DNA of 64,000 bases from Henricia sp. BOLD:AAB3569 (Eukaryota > Echinodermata > Asteroidea > Spinulosida > Echinasteridae), in assembly GCA_037783545.1 (NCBI GenBank), contig JBBELK010000326.1, positions 496,001-560,000 on the forward strand. The letters are read 5' to 3'. The translations under genes and the position numbers were made by a program. The notes beneath the pieces are model-generated. The model had not been told where the DNA came from. It searched no databases and saw nothing but the letters and a program-made list of their open reading frames with translations. Below, piece after piece: positions 47,551-60,185 of the stretch (the stretch's first letter is position 1; the number at the start of each line of letters is the position of its first letter).

Positions 47551-49494
47551 ATATTCCGCACTTGTCCTGAAAAATTGACAGACTTTCGCCGGGAAATGGC
47601 CGAGAAATTTCAGAGTTTAGGGAAAACTGGGCTCGGGCTTCCTGCCTGCTCTGCAGACCGTGGCTGTCCGTGTACTCCTGATCACTCGTGCGCATGCTCA
47701 GTGTTGTTTGGGACGGGAATTTGGTCAAAGTGTGGTCCAAACGTCGGCAAATTTGGTAGTCAAGACATTTTCCGACGAACTTCAAATTTTGCATGCTCCA
47801 AACAGTCTATATTCCGCACTTGTCCTGAAAAATTGACAGACTTTCGCCGGGAAATGGCCGAGAAATTTCATAGTTTAGGGAAAACTGGGCTCGGGCTTCC
47901 TGCCTGCTCTGCAGACCGTGGCTGTCCGTGTACTCCTGATCACTCGTGCGCATGCTCAGTCTTGTTTGGGACGGGAATTTGGTCAAAGTGTGGTCCAAAC
48001 GTCGGCAAATTTGGAAGTCAAGGAATTTTCCGACGAACTTCAAATTTTGCATGCTCCAAACAGTCTATATTCCGCACTTGTCATGAAAAATTGACAAACT
48101 TTCGCCGGGAAATGGCCGAGAAATTTCAGAGTTTAGGGAAAACTGGGCTCGGGCTTCCTGCCTGCTCTGCAGACCGTGGCTGTCCGTGTACTCCTGATCA
48201 CTCGTGCGCATGCTCAGTCTTGTTTGGGACGGGAATTTGGTCAAAGTGTGGTCCAAACGTCGGCAAATTTGGAAGTCAAGGAATTTTCCGACGAACTTAA
48301 AATTGTGCATGCTCCAAACAGTCTATATTCCGCACTTGTCCTGAAAAATTTACAGACTTTCGCCGGGAAATGGCCGAGAAATTTCAGAGTTTAGGGAAAA
48401 CTGGGCTCGGGCTTCCTGCCTGCTCTGCAGACCGTGGCAGTCCGTGTACTCCTGATCACTCGTGCGCATGCTCAGTCTTGTTTGGGACGGGAATTTGGTC
48501 AAAGTGTGGTCCAAACGTCGGCAAATTTGGAAGTCAAGGAATTTTCAGACGAACTTCGAATTTTGCATGCTCCAAACAGTCTATATTCCGCACTTGTCCT
48601 GAAAAATTGACAGACTTTCGCCGGGAAATGGCCGAGAAATTTCAGAGCTTAGGGAAAACTGGGCTCGGGCTTCCTGCCTGCTCTGCAGACCGTGGCTGTC
48701 CGTGTACTCCTGATCACTCGTGCGCATGCTCAGTGTTGTTTGGGACGGGAATTTGGTCAAAGTGTGGTCCAAACGTCGGCAAATTTGGAAGTCAAGGAAT
48801 TTTCCGACGAACTTCAAATTTTGCATGCTCCAAACAGTCTATATTCCGCACTTGTCCTGAAAAATTGACAAACTTTCGCCGGGAAATGGCCGAGAAATTT
48901 CAGAGTTTAGGGAAAACTGGGCTCGGGCTTCCTGCCTGCTCTGCAGACCGTGGCTGTCCGTGTACTCCTGATCACTCGTGCGCATGCTCAGTCTTGTTTG
49001 GGACGGGAATTTGGTCAAAGTGTGGTCCAAACGTTGGCAAATTTGGAAGTCAAGGAATTTTCCGACGAACTTAAAATTGTGCATGCTCCAAACAGTCTAT
49101 ATTCCGCACTTGTCCTGAAAAATTGACAGACTTTCGCCGGGAAATGGCCGAGAAATTTCAGAGTTTAGGGAAAACTGGGCTCGGGCTTCCTGCCTGCTCT
49201 GCAGACCGTGGCTGTCCGTGTACTCCTGATCACTCGTGCGCATGCTCAGTCTTGTTTGGGACGGGAATTTAGTCAAAGTGTGGTCCAAACGTCGGCAAAT
49301 TTGGAAGTCAAGGAATTTTCCGACGAACTTCAAATTTTGCATGCTCCAAACAGTCTATATTCCGCACTTGTCCTGAAAAAATTGACAGACTTTCGCCGTG
49401 AAATGGCCGAGAAATATTAGAGTTTAGGGAAAACTGGGCTCGGGCTTCCTGCCTGCTCTGCAGACCGTGGCTGTCCGTGTACTCCTGATCACTC
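47551..49494 (+). repeat. Satellite, irregular block of about 7.5 monomers
   Basis: The monomer types match the 6-mer families beyond 55 kb: CTCAGTGTTG with GGTAGTCAAGACATT, then CATAGTTTAGGG, then TTGACAAAC, then CTTAAAATTGTGC. Isolated changes are CTTGTCATGAAAAATTG near 48080 and AATTTTCAGACG near 48541. The block ends in a marker monomer with an A gain near 49378 and a unique GAAATATTAGAG near 49412. Confidence 0.75.
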
Positions 49495-51556
49495 TTGCGC
49501 ACGCTCAGTCTTGTTTGGGACGGGAATTTGGTCAAAGTGTGGTCCAAACGTCGGCAAATTTGGAAGTCAAGAAATTTCCGACGAACTTCAAATTTTGCAT
49601 GCTCCAAACATTCTATATTCCGCACTTGTCCTGAAAAATTGACAGACTTTCGCCGGGAAATGGCCGAGAAATTTCAGAGTTTAGGAAAAACTGGGCTCGG
49701 GCTTCCTGCCTGCTCTGCAGACCGTGGCAGTCCGTGTACTCCTGATCACTCGTGCGCATGCTCAGTCTTGTTTGGGACGGGAATTTGGTCAAAGTGTAGT
49801 CCAAACGTCGGCAAATTTGGAAGTCAAGGAATTTTCCGACGAACTTCAAATTGTGCATGCTCCAAACAGTCTATATTCCGCACTTGTCCTGAACAATTGA
49901 CAGACTTTCGCCGGGAAATGGCCGAGAAATTTCAGAGTTTAGGGAAAACTGGGCTCGGGCTTCCTGCCTGCTCTGCAGACCGTGGCTGTCCGTGTACTCC
50001 TGATCACTCGTGCGCATGCTCAGTCTTGTTTGGGACGGGAATTTGGTCAAAGTGTGGTCCAAACGTCGGCAAATTTGGAAGTCAAGGAATTTTCCGACGA
50101 ACTTCAAATTTTGCATGCTCCAAACAGTCTATATTCCGCACTTGTCCTGAAAAATTGACACACTTTCGCCGTGAAATGGCCGAGAAATTTCAGAGTTTAG
50201 GACAAACTGGGCTCGGGCTTCCTGCCTGCTCTGCAGACCGTGGCTGTCCGTGTACTCCTGATCACTCGTGCGCATGCTCAGTCATGTTTGGGACGGGAAT
50301 TTGGTCAAAGTGTGGTCCAAACGTCGGCAAATTTGGTAGTCAAGACATTTTCCGACGAACTTCAAATTTTGCATGCTCCAAACAGTCTATATTCCGCACT
50401 TGTCCTGAAAAATTGACAGACTTTCGCCGGGAAATGGCCGAGAAATTTCATAGTTTAGGGAAAACTGGGCTCGGGCTTCCTGCCTGCTCTGCAGACCGTG
50501 GCTGTCCGTGTACTCCTGATCACTCGTGCGCATGCTCAGTCTTGTTTGGGACGGGAATTTGGTCAAAGTGTGGTCCAAACGTCGGCAAATTTGGAAGTCA
50601 AGAAATTTCCGACGAACTTCAAATTTTGCATGCTCCAAACAGTCTATATTCCGCACTTGTCCTGAAAAATTGACAGACTTTCGCCGGGAAATGGCCGAGA
50701 AATTTCAGAGTTTAGGAAAAACTGGGCTCGGGCTTCCTGCCTGCTCTGCAGACCGTGGCAGTCCGTGTACTCCTGATCACTCGTGCGCATGCTCAGTCTT
50801 GTTTGGGACGGGAATTTTGTCAAAGTGTGGTCCAAACGTCGGCAAATTTGGAAGTCAAGGAATTTTCCGACGAACTTCAAATTGTGCATGCTCCAAACAG
50901 TCTATATTCCGCACTTGTCCTGAACAATTGACAGACTTTCGCCGGGAAATGGCCGAGAAATTTCAGAGTTTAGGGAAAACTGGGCTCGGGCTTCCTGCCT
51001 GCTCTGCAGACCGTGGCTGTCCGTGTACTCCTGATCACTCGTGCGCATGCTCAGTCTTGTTTGGGACGGGAATTTGGTCAAAGTGTGGTCCAAACGTCGG
51101 CAAATTTGGAAGTCAAGGAATTTTCCGACGAACTTCAAATTTTGCATGCTCCAAACAGTCTATATTCCGCACTTGTCCTGAAAAATTGACACACTTTCGC
51201 CGTGAAATGGCCGAGAAATTTCAGAGTTTAGTACAAACTGGGCTCGGGCTTCCTGCCTGCTCTGCAGACCGTGGCTGTTCGTGTACTCCTGATCACTCGT
51301 GCGCATGCTCAGTCTTGTTTGGGACGGGAATTTGGTCAAAGTGTGGTCCAAACGTCGGCAAATTTGGTAGTCAAGACATTTTCCGACGAACTTCAAATTT
51401 TGCATGCTCCAAACAGTCTATATTCCGCACTTGTCCTGAAAAATTGACAGACTTTCGCCGGGAAATGGCCGAGAAATTTCATAGTTTAGGGAAAACTGGG
51501 CTCGGGCTTCCTGCCTGCTCTGCAGACCGTGGCTGTCCGTGTACTCCTGATCACTC
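49495..51556 (+). repeat. 4-monomer unit (1031 bp), two copies
   Basis: Copies at about 49495-50525 and 50526-51556. Shared markers at +1031 bp: the T loss in AAGAAATTTCCG (49569, 50600), GAACAATTGAC (49893, 50924), TTGACACACTTTCGCC (50155, 51186) and CATAGTTTAGGG (50450, 51481). Copy-specific changes are GTGTAGTCC near 49796, CAGTCATGTTTGG near 50280 and TTAGTACAAACTGG near 51229. Confidence 0.85.
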
Positions 51557-54255
51557 GTGCGCATGCTCAGTCTTGTTTGGGACGGGAATTTGGTCAAAGT
51601 GTGGTCCAAACGTCGGCAAATTTGGAAGTCAAGGAATTTTCCGACGAACTTCAAATTTTGCATGCTCCAAACAGTCTATATTCCGCACTTGTCCTGAAAA
51701 ATTGACAAACTTTCGCCGGGAAATGGCCGAGAAATTTCAGAGTTTAGGGAAAACTGGGCTCGGGCTTCCTGCCTGCTCTGCAGACCGTGGCTGTCCGTGT
51801 ACTCCTGATCACTCGTGCGCATGCTCAGTCTTGTTTGGGACGGGAATTTGGTCAAAGTGTGGTCCAAACGTCGGCAACTTTGGAAGTCAAGGAATTTTCC
51901 GACGAACTTAAAATTGTGCATGCTCCAAACAGTCTATATTCCGCACTTGTCCTGAAAAATTGACAGACTTTCGCCGGGAAATGGCCGAGAAATTTCAGAG
52001 TTTAGGGAAAACTGGGCTCGGGCTTCCTGCCTGCTCTGCAGACCGTGGCAGTCCGTGTACTCCTGATCACTCGTGCGCATGCTCAGTCTTGTTTGGGACG
52101 GGAATTTGGTCAAAGTGTGGTCCAAACGTCGGCAAATTTGGAAGTCAAGGAATTTTCCGACGAACTTCGAATTTTGCATGCTCCAAACAGTCTATATTCC
52201 GCACTTGTCCTGAAAAATTGACAGACTTTCGCCGGGAAATAGCCGAGAAATTTCAGAGCTTAGGGAAAACTGGGCTCGGGCTTCCTGCCTGCTCTGCAGA
52301 CCGTGGCTGTCCGTGTACTCCTGATCACTCGTGCGCATGCTCAGTCTTGTTTGGGACGGGAATTTGGTCAAAGTGTGGTCCAAACGTCGGCAAATTTGGA
52401 AGTCAAGGAATTTTCCGACGAACTTCAAATTTTGCATGCTCCAAACAGTCTATATTCCGCACTTGTCCTGAAAAATTGACAGACTTTCGCCGGGAAATGG
52501 CCGAGAAATTTCAGAGTTTAGGGAAACCTGGGCTCGGGCTTCCTGCCTGCTCTGCAGACCGTGGCTGTCCGTGTACTCCTGATCACTCGTGCGCATGCTC
52601 AGTCTTGTTTGGGACGGGAATTTGGTCAAAGTGTGGTCCAAACGTCGGCAAATTTGGAAGTCAAGGAATTTTCCGACGAACTTAAAATTGTGCATGCTCC
52701 AAACAGTCTATATTCCGCACTTGTCCTGAAAAATTGACAGACTTTCGCCGGGAAATGGCCGAGAAATTTCAGAGTTTAGGGAAAACTGGGCTCGGGCTTC
52801 CTGCCTGCTCTGCAGACCGTGGCAGTCCGTGTACACCTGATCACTCGTGCGCATGCTCAGTCTTGTTTAGGACGGGAATTTGGTCAAAGTGTGGTCCAAA
52901 CGTCGGCAAATTTGGAAGTCAAGGAATTTTCCGACGAACTTCAAATTTTGCATGCTCCAAACAGTCTATATTCCGCACTTGTCCTGAAAAATTGACAGAC
53001 TTTCGCCGGGAAATGGCCGAGAAATTTCAGAGTTTAGGGAAAACTGGGCTCGGGCTTCCTGCCTGCTCTGCAGACCGTGGCTGTCCGTGTACTCCTGATC
53101 ACTCGTGCGCATGCTCAGTCTTGTTTGGGACGGGAATTTAGTCAAAGTGTGGTCCAAACGTCGGCAAATTTGGAAGTCAAGGAATTTTCCGACGAACTTC
53201 AAATTTTGCATGCTCCAAACAGTCTATATTCCGCACTTGTCCTGAAAAAATTGACAGACTTTCGCCGTGAAATGGCCGAGAAATTTTAGAGTTTAGGGAA
53301 AACTGGGCTCGGGCTTCCTGCCTGCTCTGCAGACCGTGGCTGTCCGTGTACTCCTGATCACTCTTGCGCACGCTCAGTCTTGTTTGGGACGGGAATTTGG
53401 TCAAAGTGTGGTCCAAACGTCGGCAAATTTGGAAGTCAAGAAATTTCCGACGAACTTCAAATTTTGCATGCTCCAAACAGTCTATATTCCGCACTTGTCC
53501 TGAAAAATTGACAGACTTTCGCCGGGAAATGGCCGAGAAATTTCAGAGTTTAGGAAAAACTGGGCTCGGGCTTCCTGCCTGCTCTGCAGACCGTGGCAGT
53601 CCGTGTACTCCTGATCACTCGTGCGCATGCTCAGTCTTGTTTGGGACGGGAATTTGGTCAAAGTGTGGTCCAAACGTCGGCAAATTTGGAAGTCAAGGAA
53701 TTTTCCGACGAACTTCAAATTGTGCATGCTCCAAACAGTCTATATTCCGCACTTGTCCTGAACAATTGACAGACTTTCGCCGGGAAATGGCCGAGAAATT
53801 TCAGAGTTTAGGGAAAACTGGGCTCGGGCTTCCTGCCTGCTCTGCAGACCGTGGCTGTCCGTGTACTCCTGATCACTCGTGCGCATGCTCAGTCTTGTTT
53901 GGGACGGGAATTTGGTCAAAGTGTGGTCCAAACGTCGGCAAATTTGGAAGTCAAGGAATTTTCCGACGAACTTCAAATTTTGCATGCTCCAAACAGTCTA
54001 TATTCCGCACTTGTCCTGAAAAATTGACAGACTTTCGCCGTGAAATGGCCGAGAAATTTCAGAGTTTAGGACAAACTGGGCTCGGGCTTCCTGCCTGCTC
54101 TGCAGACCGTGGCTGTCCGTGTACTCCTGATCACTCGTGCGCATGCTCAGTCTTGTTTGGGACGGGAATTTGGTCAAAGTGTGGTCCAAACGTCGGCAAA
54201 TTTGGAAGTCAAGGAATTTTCCGACGAACTTCAAATTTTGCATGCTCCAAACAGT
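51557..54255 (+). repeat. 10-monomer block (2580 bp), copy 1
   Basis: About 51676-52690 recurs at +2580 bp. The private variant GTCGGCAACTTTGG is at about 51872 and 54452. The second part of the block (53077-54240) is a further copy of the family at 49208-50150 (offset 3869 bp), with a marker monomer near 53247-53440 and GAACAATTGAC near 53760. Confidence 0.78.
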
Positions 54256-55029
54256 CTATATTCCGCACTTGTCCTGAAAAATTGACAAACTTTCGCCGGG
54301 AAATGGCCGAGAAATTTCAGAGTTTAGGGAAAACTGGGCTCGGGCTTCCTGCCTGCTCTGCAGACCGTGGCTGTCCGTGTACTCCTGATCACTCGTGCGC
54401 ATGCTCAGTCTTGTTTGGGACGGGAATTTGGTCAAAGTGTGGTCCAAACGTCGGCAACTTTGGAAGTCAAGGAATTTTCCGACGAACTTAAATTTGTGCA
54501 TGCTCCAAACAGTCTATATTCCGCACTTGTCCTGAAAAATTGACAGACTTTCGCCGGGAAATGGCCGAGAAATTTCAGAGTTTAGGGAAAACTGGGCTCG
54601 GGCTTCCTGCCTGCTCTGCAGACCGTGGCAGTCCGTGTACTCCTGATCACTCGTGCGCATGCTCAGTCTTGTTTGGGACGGGAATTTGGTCAAAGTGTGG
54701 TCCAAACGTCGGCAAATTTGGAAGTCAAGGAATTTTCCGACGAACTTCGAATTTTGCATGCTCCAAACAGTCTATATTCCGCACTTGTCCTGAAAAATTG
54801 ACAGACTTTCGCCGGGAAATAGCCGAGAAATTTCAGAGCTTAGGGAAAACTGGGCTCGGGCTTCCTGCCTGCTCTGCAGACCGTGGCTGTCCGTGTACTC
54901 CTGATCACTCGTGCGCATGCTCAGTCTTGTTTGGGACGGGAATTTGGTCAAAGTGTGGTCCAAACGTCGGCAAATTTGGAAGTCAAGGAATTTTCCGACG
55001 AACTTCAAATTTTGCATGCTCCAAACAGT
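54256..55029 (+). repeat. 10-monomer block, partial copy 2
   Basis: Three monomers matching 51676-52449 at +2580 bp. It differs by CTTAAATTTGTGC near 54487 where copy 1 has CTTAAAATTGTGC. Confidence 0.78.
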
Positions 55030-58000
55030 CTATATTCCGCACTTGTCCTGAAAAATTGACAGACTTTCGCCGGGAAATGGCCGAGAAATTTCAGAGTTTA
55101 GGGAAACCTGGGCTCGGGCTTCCTGCCTGCTCTGCAGACCGTGGCTGTCCGTGTACTCCTGATCACTCGTGCGCATGCTCAGTCTTGTTTGGGACGGGAA
55201 TTTGGTCAAAGTGTGGTCCAAACGTCGGCAAATTTGGAAGTCAAGGAATTTTCCGACGAACTTCAAATTTGCATGCTCCAAACAGTCTATATTCCGCACT
55301 TGTCCTGAAAAATTGACAGACTTTCGCCGGGAAATGGCCGAGAAATTTCAGAGCTTAGGGAAAACTGGGCTCGGGCTTCCTGCCTGCTCTTCAGACCGTG
55401 GCTGTCCGTGTACTCCTGATCACTCGTGCGCATGCTCAGTGTTGTTTGGGACGGGAATTTGGTCAAAGTGTGGTCCAAACGTCGGCAAATTTGGTAGTCA
55501 AGACATTTTCCGACGAACTTCAAATTTTGCATGCTCCAAACAGTCTATATTCCGCACTTGTCCTGAAAAATTGACAGACTTTCGCCGGGAAATGGCCGAG
55601 AAATTTCATAGTTTAGGGAAAACTGGGCTCGGGCTTCCTGCCTGCTCTGCAGACCGTGGCTGTCCGTGTACTCCTGATCACTCGTGCGCATGCTCAGTCT
55701 TGTTTGGGACGGGAATTTGGTCAAAGTGTGGTCCAAACGTCGGCAAATTTGGAAGTCAAGGAATTTTCCGACGAACTTCAAATTTTGCATGCTCCAAACA
55801 GTCTATATTCCGCACTTGTCCTGAAAAATTGACAAACTTTCGCCGGGAAATGGCCGAGAAATTTCAGAGTTTAGGGAAAACTGGGCTCGGGCTTCCTGCC
55901 TGCTCTGCAGACCGTGGCTGTCCGTGTACTCCTGATCACTCGTGCGCATGCTCAGTCTTGTTTGGGACGGGAATTTGGTCAAAGTGTGGTCCAAACGTCG
56001 GCAAATTTGGAAGTCAAGGAATTTTCCGACGAACTTAAAATTGTGCATGCTCCAAACAGTCTATATTCCGCACTTGTCCTGAAAAATTGACAGACTTTCG
56101 CCGGGAAATGGCCGAGAAATTTCAGAGTTTAGGGAAAACTGGGCTCGGGCTTCCTGCCTGCTCTGCAGACCGTGGCTGTCCGTGTACTCCTGATCACTCG
56201 TGCGCATGCTCAGTGTTGTTTGGGACGGGAATTTGGTCAAAGTGTGGTCCAAACGTCGGCAAATTTGGTAGTCAAGACATTTTCCGACGAACTTCAAATT
56301 TTGCATGCTCCAAACAGTCTATATTCCGCACTTGTCCTGAAAAATTGACAGACTTTCGCCGGGAAATGGCCGAGAAATTTCATAGTTTAGGGAAAACTGG
56401 GCTCGGGCTTCCTGCCTGCTCTGCAGACCGTGGCAGTCCGTGTACTCCTGATCACTCGTGCGCATGCTCAGTCTTGTTTGGGACGGGAATTTGGTCAAAG
56501 TGTGGTCCAAACGTCGGCAAATTTGGAAGTCAAGGAATTTTCCGACGAACTTCAAATTTTGCATGCTCCAAACAGTCTATATTCCGCACTTGTCCTGAAA
56601 AATTGACAGACTTTCGCCGGGAAATGGCCGAGAAATTTCAGAGTTTAGGGAAACCTGGGCTCGGGCTTCCTGCCTGCTCTGCAGACCGTGGCTGTCCGTG
56701 TACTCCTGATCACTCGTGCGCATGCTCAGTCTTGTTTGGGACGGGAATTTGGTCAAAGTGTGGTCCAAACGTCGGCAAATTTGGAAGTCAAGGAATTTTC
56801 CGACGAACTTCAAATTTGCATGCTCCAAACAGTCTATATTCCGCACTTGTCCTGAAAAATTGACAGACTTTCGCCGGGAAATGGCCGAGAAATTTCAGAG
56901 CTTAGGGAAAACTGGGCTCGGGCTTCCTGCCTGCTCTGCAGACCGTGGCTGTCCGTGTACTCCTGATCACTCGTGCGCATGCTCAGTGTTGTTTGGGAAG
57001 GGAATTTGGTCAAAGTGTGGTCCAAACGTCGGCAAATTTGGTAGTCAAGACATTTTCCGACGAACTTCAAATTTTGCATGCTCCAAACAGTCTATATTCC
57101 GCACTTGTCCTGAAAAATTGACAGACTTTCGCCGGGAAATGGCCGAGAAATTTCATAGTTTAGGGAAAACTGGGCTCGGGCTTCCTGCCTGCTCTGCAGA
57201 CCGTGGCTGTCCGTGTACTCCTGATCACTCGTGCGCATGCTCAGTCTTGTTTGGGACGGGAATTTGGTCAAAGTGTGGTCCAAACGTCGGCAAATTTGGA
57301 AGTCAAGGAATTTTCCGACGAACTTCAAATTTTGCATGCTCCAAACAGTCTATATTCCGCACTTGTCCTGAAAAATTGACAAACTTTCGCCGGGAAATGG
57401 CCGAGAAATTTCAGAGTTTAGGGAAAACTGGGCTCGGGCTTCCTGCCTGCTCTGCAGACCGTGGCTGTCCGTGTACTCCTGATCACTCGTGCGCATGCTC
57501 AGTCTTGTTTGGGACGGGAATTTGGTCAAAGTGTGGTCCAAACGTCGGCAAATTTGGAAGTCAAGGAATTTTCCGACGAACTTAAAATTGTGCATGCTCC
57601 AAACAGTCTATATTCCGCACTTGTCCTGAAAAATTGACAGACTTTCGCCGGGAAATGGCCGAGAAATTTCAGAGTTTAGGGAAAACTGGGCTCGGGCTTC
57701 CTGCCTGCTCTGCAGACCGTGGCTGTCCGTGTACTCCTGATCACTCGTGCGCATGCTCAGTGTTGTTTGGGACGGGAATTTGGTCAAAGTGTGGTCCAAA
57801 CGTCGGCAAATTTGGTAGTCAAGACATTTTCCGACGAACTTCAAATTTTGCATGCTCCAAACAGTCTATATTCCGCACTTGTCCTGAAAAATTGACAGAC
57901 TTTCGCCGGGAAATGGCCGAGAAATTTCATAGTTTAGGGAAAACTGGGCTCGGGCTTCCTGCCTGCTCTGCAGACCGTGGCTGTCCGTGTACTCCTGATC

Positions 58001-58123
58001 ACTCGTGCGCATGCTCAGTCTTGTTTGGGACGGGAATTTGGTCAAAGTGTGGTCCAAACGTCGGCAAATTTAGAAGTCAAGGAATTTTCCGACGAACTTC
58101 AAATTTTGCATGCTCCAAACAGT
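55030..58123 (+). repeat. 6-monomer unit (1547 bp), two copies
   Basis: Copies at about 55030-56576 and 56577-58123, both with one short CAAATTTGCATGC monomer (55266, 56813). Ordered types repeat: GGGAAACCTGGG, GAGCTTAGGG with CTCAGTGTTG, CATAGTTTAGGG, TTGACAAAC, CTTAAAATTG. Single changes are CTCTTCAGACC near 55391 (PstI site lost), GGGAAGGGAATTT near 56997 and AAATTTAGAAGTC near 58070. Confidence 0.86.
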
Positions 58124-60185
58124 CTATATTCCGCACTTGTCCTGAAAAATTGACAAACTTTCGCCGGGAAATGGCCGAGAAATTTCAGAGTTTAGGGAAA
58201 ACTGGGCTCTGGCTTCCTGCCTGCTCTGCATACCGTGGCTGTCCGTGTACTCCTGATCACTCGTGCGCATGCTCAGTCTTGTTTGGGACGGGAATTTGGT
58301 CAAAGTGTGGTCCAAACGTCGGCAAATTTGGAAGTCAAGGAATTTTCCGACGAACTTAAAATTGTGCATGCTCCAAACAGTCTATATTCCGCACTTGTCC
58401 TGAAAAATTGACAGACTTTCGCCGGGAAATGGCCGAGAAATTTCAGAGTTTAGGGAAAACTGGGCTCGGGCTTCCTGCCTGCTCTGCAGACCGTGGCAGT
58501 CCGTGTACTCCTGATCACTCGTGCGCATGCTCAGTCTTGTTTGGGACGGGAATTTGGTCAAAGTGTGGTCCAAACGTCGGCAAATTTGGAAGTCAAGGAA
58601 TTTTCCGACGAACTTCGAATTTTGCATGCTCCAAACAGTCTATATTCCGCACTTGTCCTGAAAAATTGACAGACTTTCGCCGGGAAATGGCCGAGAAATT
58701 TCAGAGCTTAGGGAAAACTGGGCTCTGGCTTCCTGCCTGCTCTGCAGACCGTGGCTGTCCGTGTACTCCTGATCACTCGTGCGCATGCTCAGTGTTGTTT
58801 GGGACGGGAATTTGGTCAAAGTGTGGTCCAAACGTCGGCAAATTTGGAAGTCAAGGAATTTTCCGACGAACTTCAAATTTTGCATGCTCCAAACAGTCTA
58901 TATTCCGCACTTGTCCTGAAAAATTGACAGACTTTCGCCGGGAAATGGCCGAGAAATTTCAGAGTTTAGGGAAACCTGGGCTCGGGCTTCCTGCCTGCTC
59001 TGCAGACCGTGGCTGTCCGTGTACTCCTGATCACTCGTGCGCATGCTCAGTCTTGTTTGGGACGGGAATTTGGTCAAAGTGTGGTCCAAACGTCGGCAAA
59101 TTTGGAAGTCAAGGAATTTTCCGACGAACTTCAAATTTGCATGCTCCAAACAGTCTATATTCCGCACTTGTCCTGAAAAATTGACAGACTTTCGCCGGGA
59201 AATGGCCGAGAAATTTCAGAGCTTAGGGAAAACTGGGCTCGGGCTTCCTGCCTGCTCTGCAGACCGTGGCTGTCCGTGTACTCCTGATCACTCGTGCGCA
59301 TGCTCAGTGTTGTTTGGGACGGGAATTTGGTCAAAGTGTGGTCCAAACGTCGGCAAATTTGGTAGTCAAGACATTTTCCGACGAACTTCAAATTTTGCAT
59401 GCTCCAAACAGTCTATATTCCGCACTTGTCCTGAAAAATTGACAGACTTTCGCCGGGAAATGGCCGAGAAATTTCATAGTTTAGGGAAAACTGGGCTCGG
59501 GCTTCCTGCCTGCTCTGCAGACCGTGGCTGTCCGTGTACTCCTGATCACTCGTGCGCATGCTCAGTCTTGTTTGGGACGGGAATTTGGTCAAAGTGTGGT
59601 CCAAACGTCGGCAAATTTGGAAGTCAAGGAATTTTCCGACGAACTTAAAATTGTGCATGCTCCAAACAGTCTATATTCCGCACTTGTCCTGAAAAATTGA
59701 CAGACTTTCGCCGGGAAATGGCCGAGAAATTTCAGAGTTTAGGGAAAACTGGGCTCGGGCTTCCTGCCTGCTCTGCAGACCGTGGCTGTCCGTGTACTCC
59801 TGATCACTCGTGCGCATGCTCAGTGTTGTTTGGGACGGGAATTTGGTCAAAGTGTGGTCCAAACGTCGGCAAATTTGGTAGTCAAGACATTTTCCGACGA
59901 ACTTCAAATTTGCATGCTCCAAACAGTCTATATTCCGCACTTGTCCTGAAAAATTGACAGACTTTCGCCGGGAAATGGCCGAGAAATTTCATAGTTTAGG
60001 GAAAACTGGGCTCGGGCTTCCTGCCTGCTCTGCAGACCGTGGCTGTCCGTGTACTCCTGATCACTCGTGCGCATGCTCAGTCTTGTTTGGGACGGGAATT
60101 TGGTCAAAGTGTGGTCCAAACGTCGGCAAATTTGGAAGTCAAGGAATTTTCCGACGAACTTCAAATTTTGCATGCTCCAAACAGT
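58124..60185 (+). repeat. Satellite, eight monomers between the two 6-mer families
   Basis: About 58124-58897 matches 60960-61733 at +2836 bp, and about 58898-59650 matches 56577-57330 at -2321 bp. This places the block as a recombinant of both flanks. GGGCTCTGGCTTCC occurs near 58205 and 58722, and CTGCATACCG near 58226 destroys another PstI site. A short CAAATTTGCATGC is present near 59135 and near 59908. Confidence 0.78.
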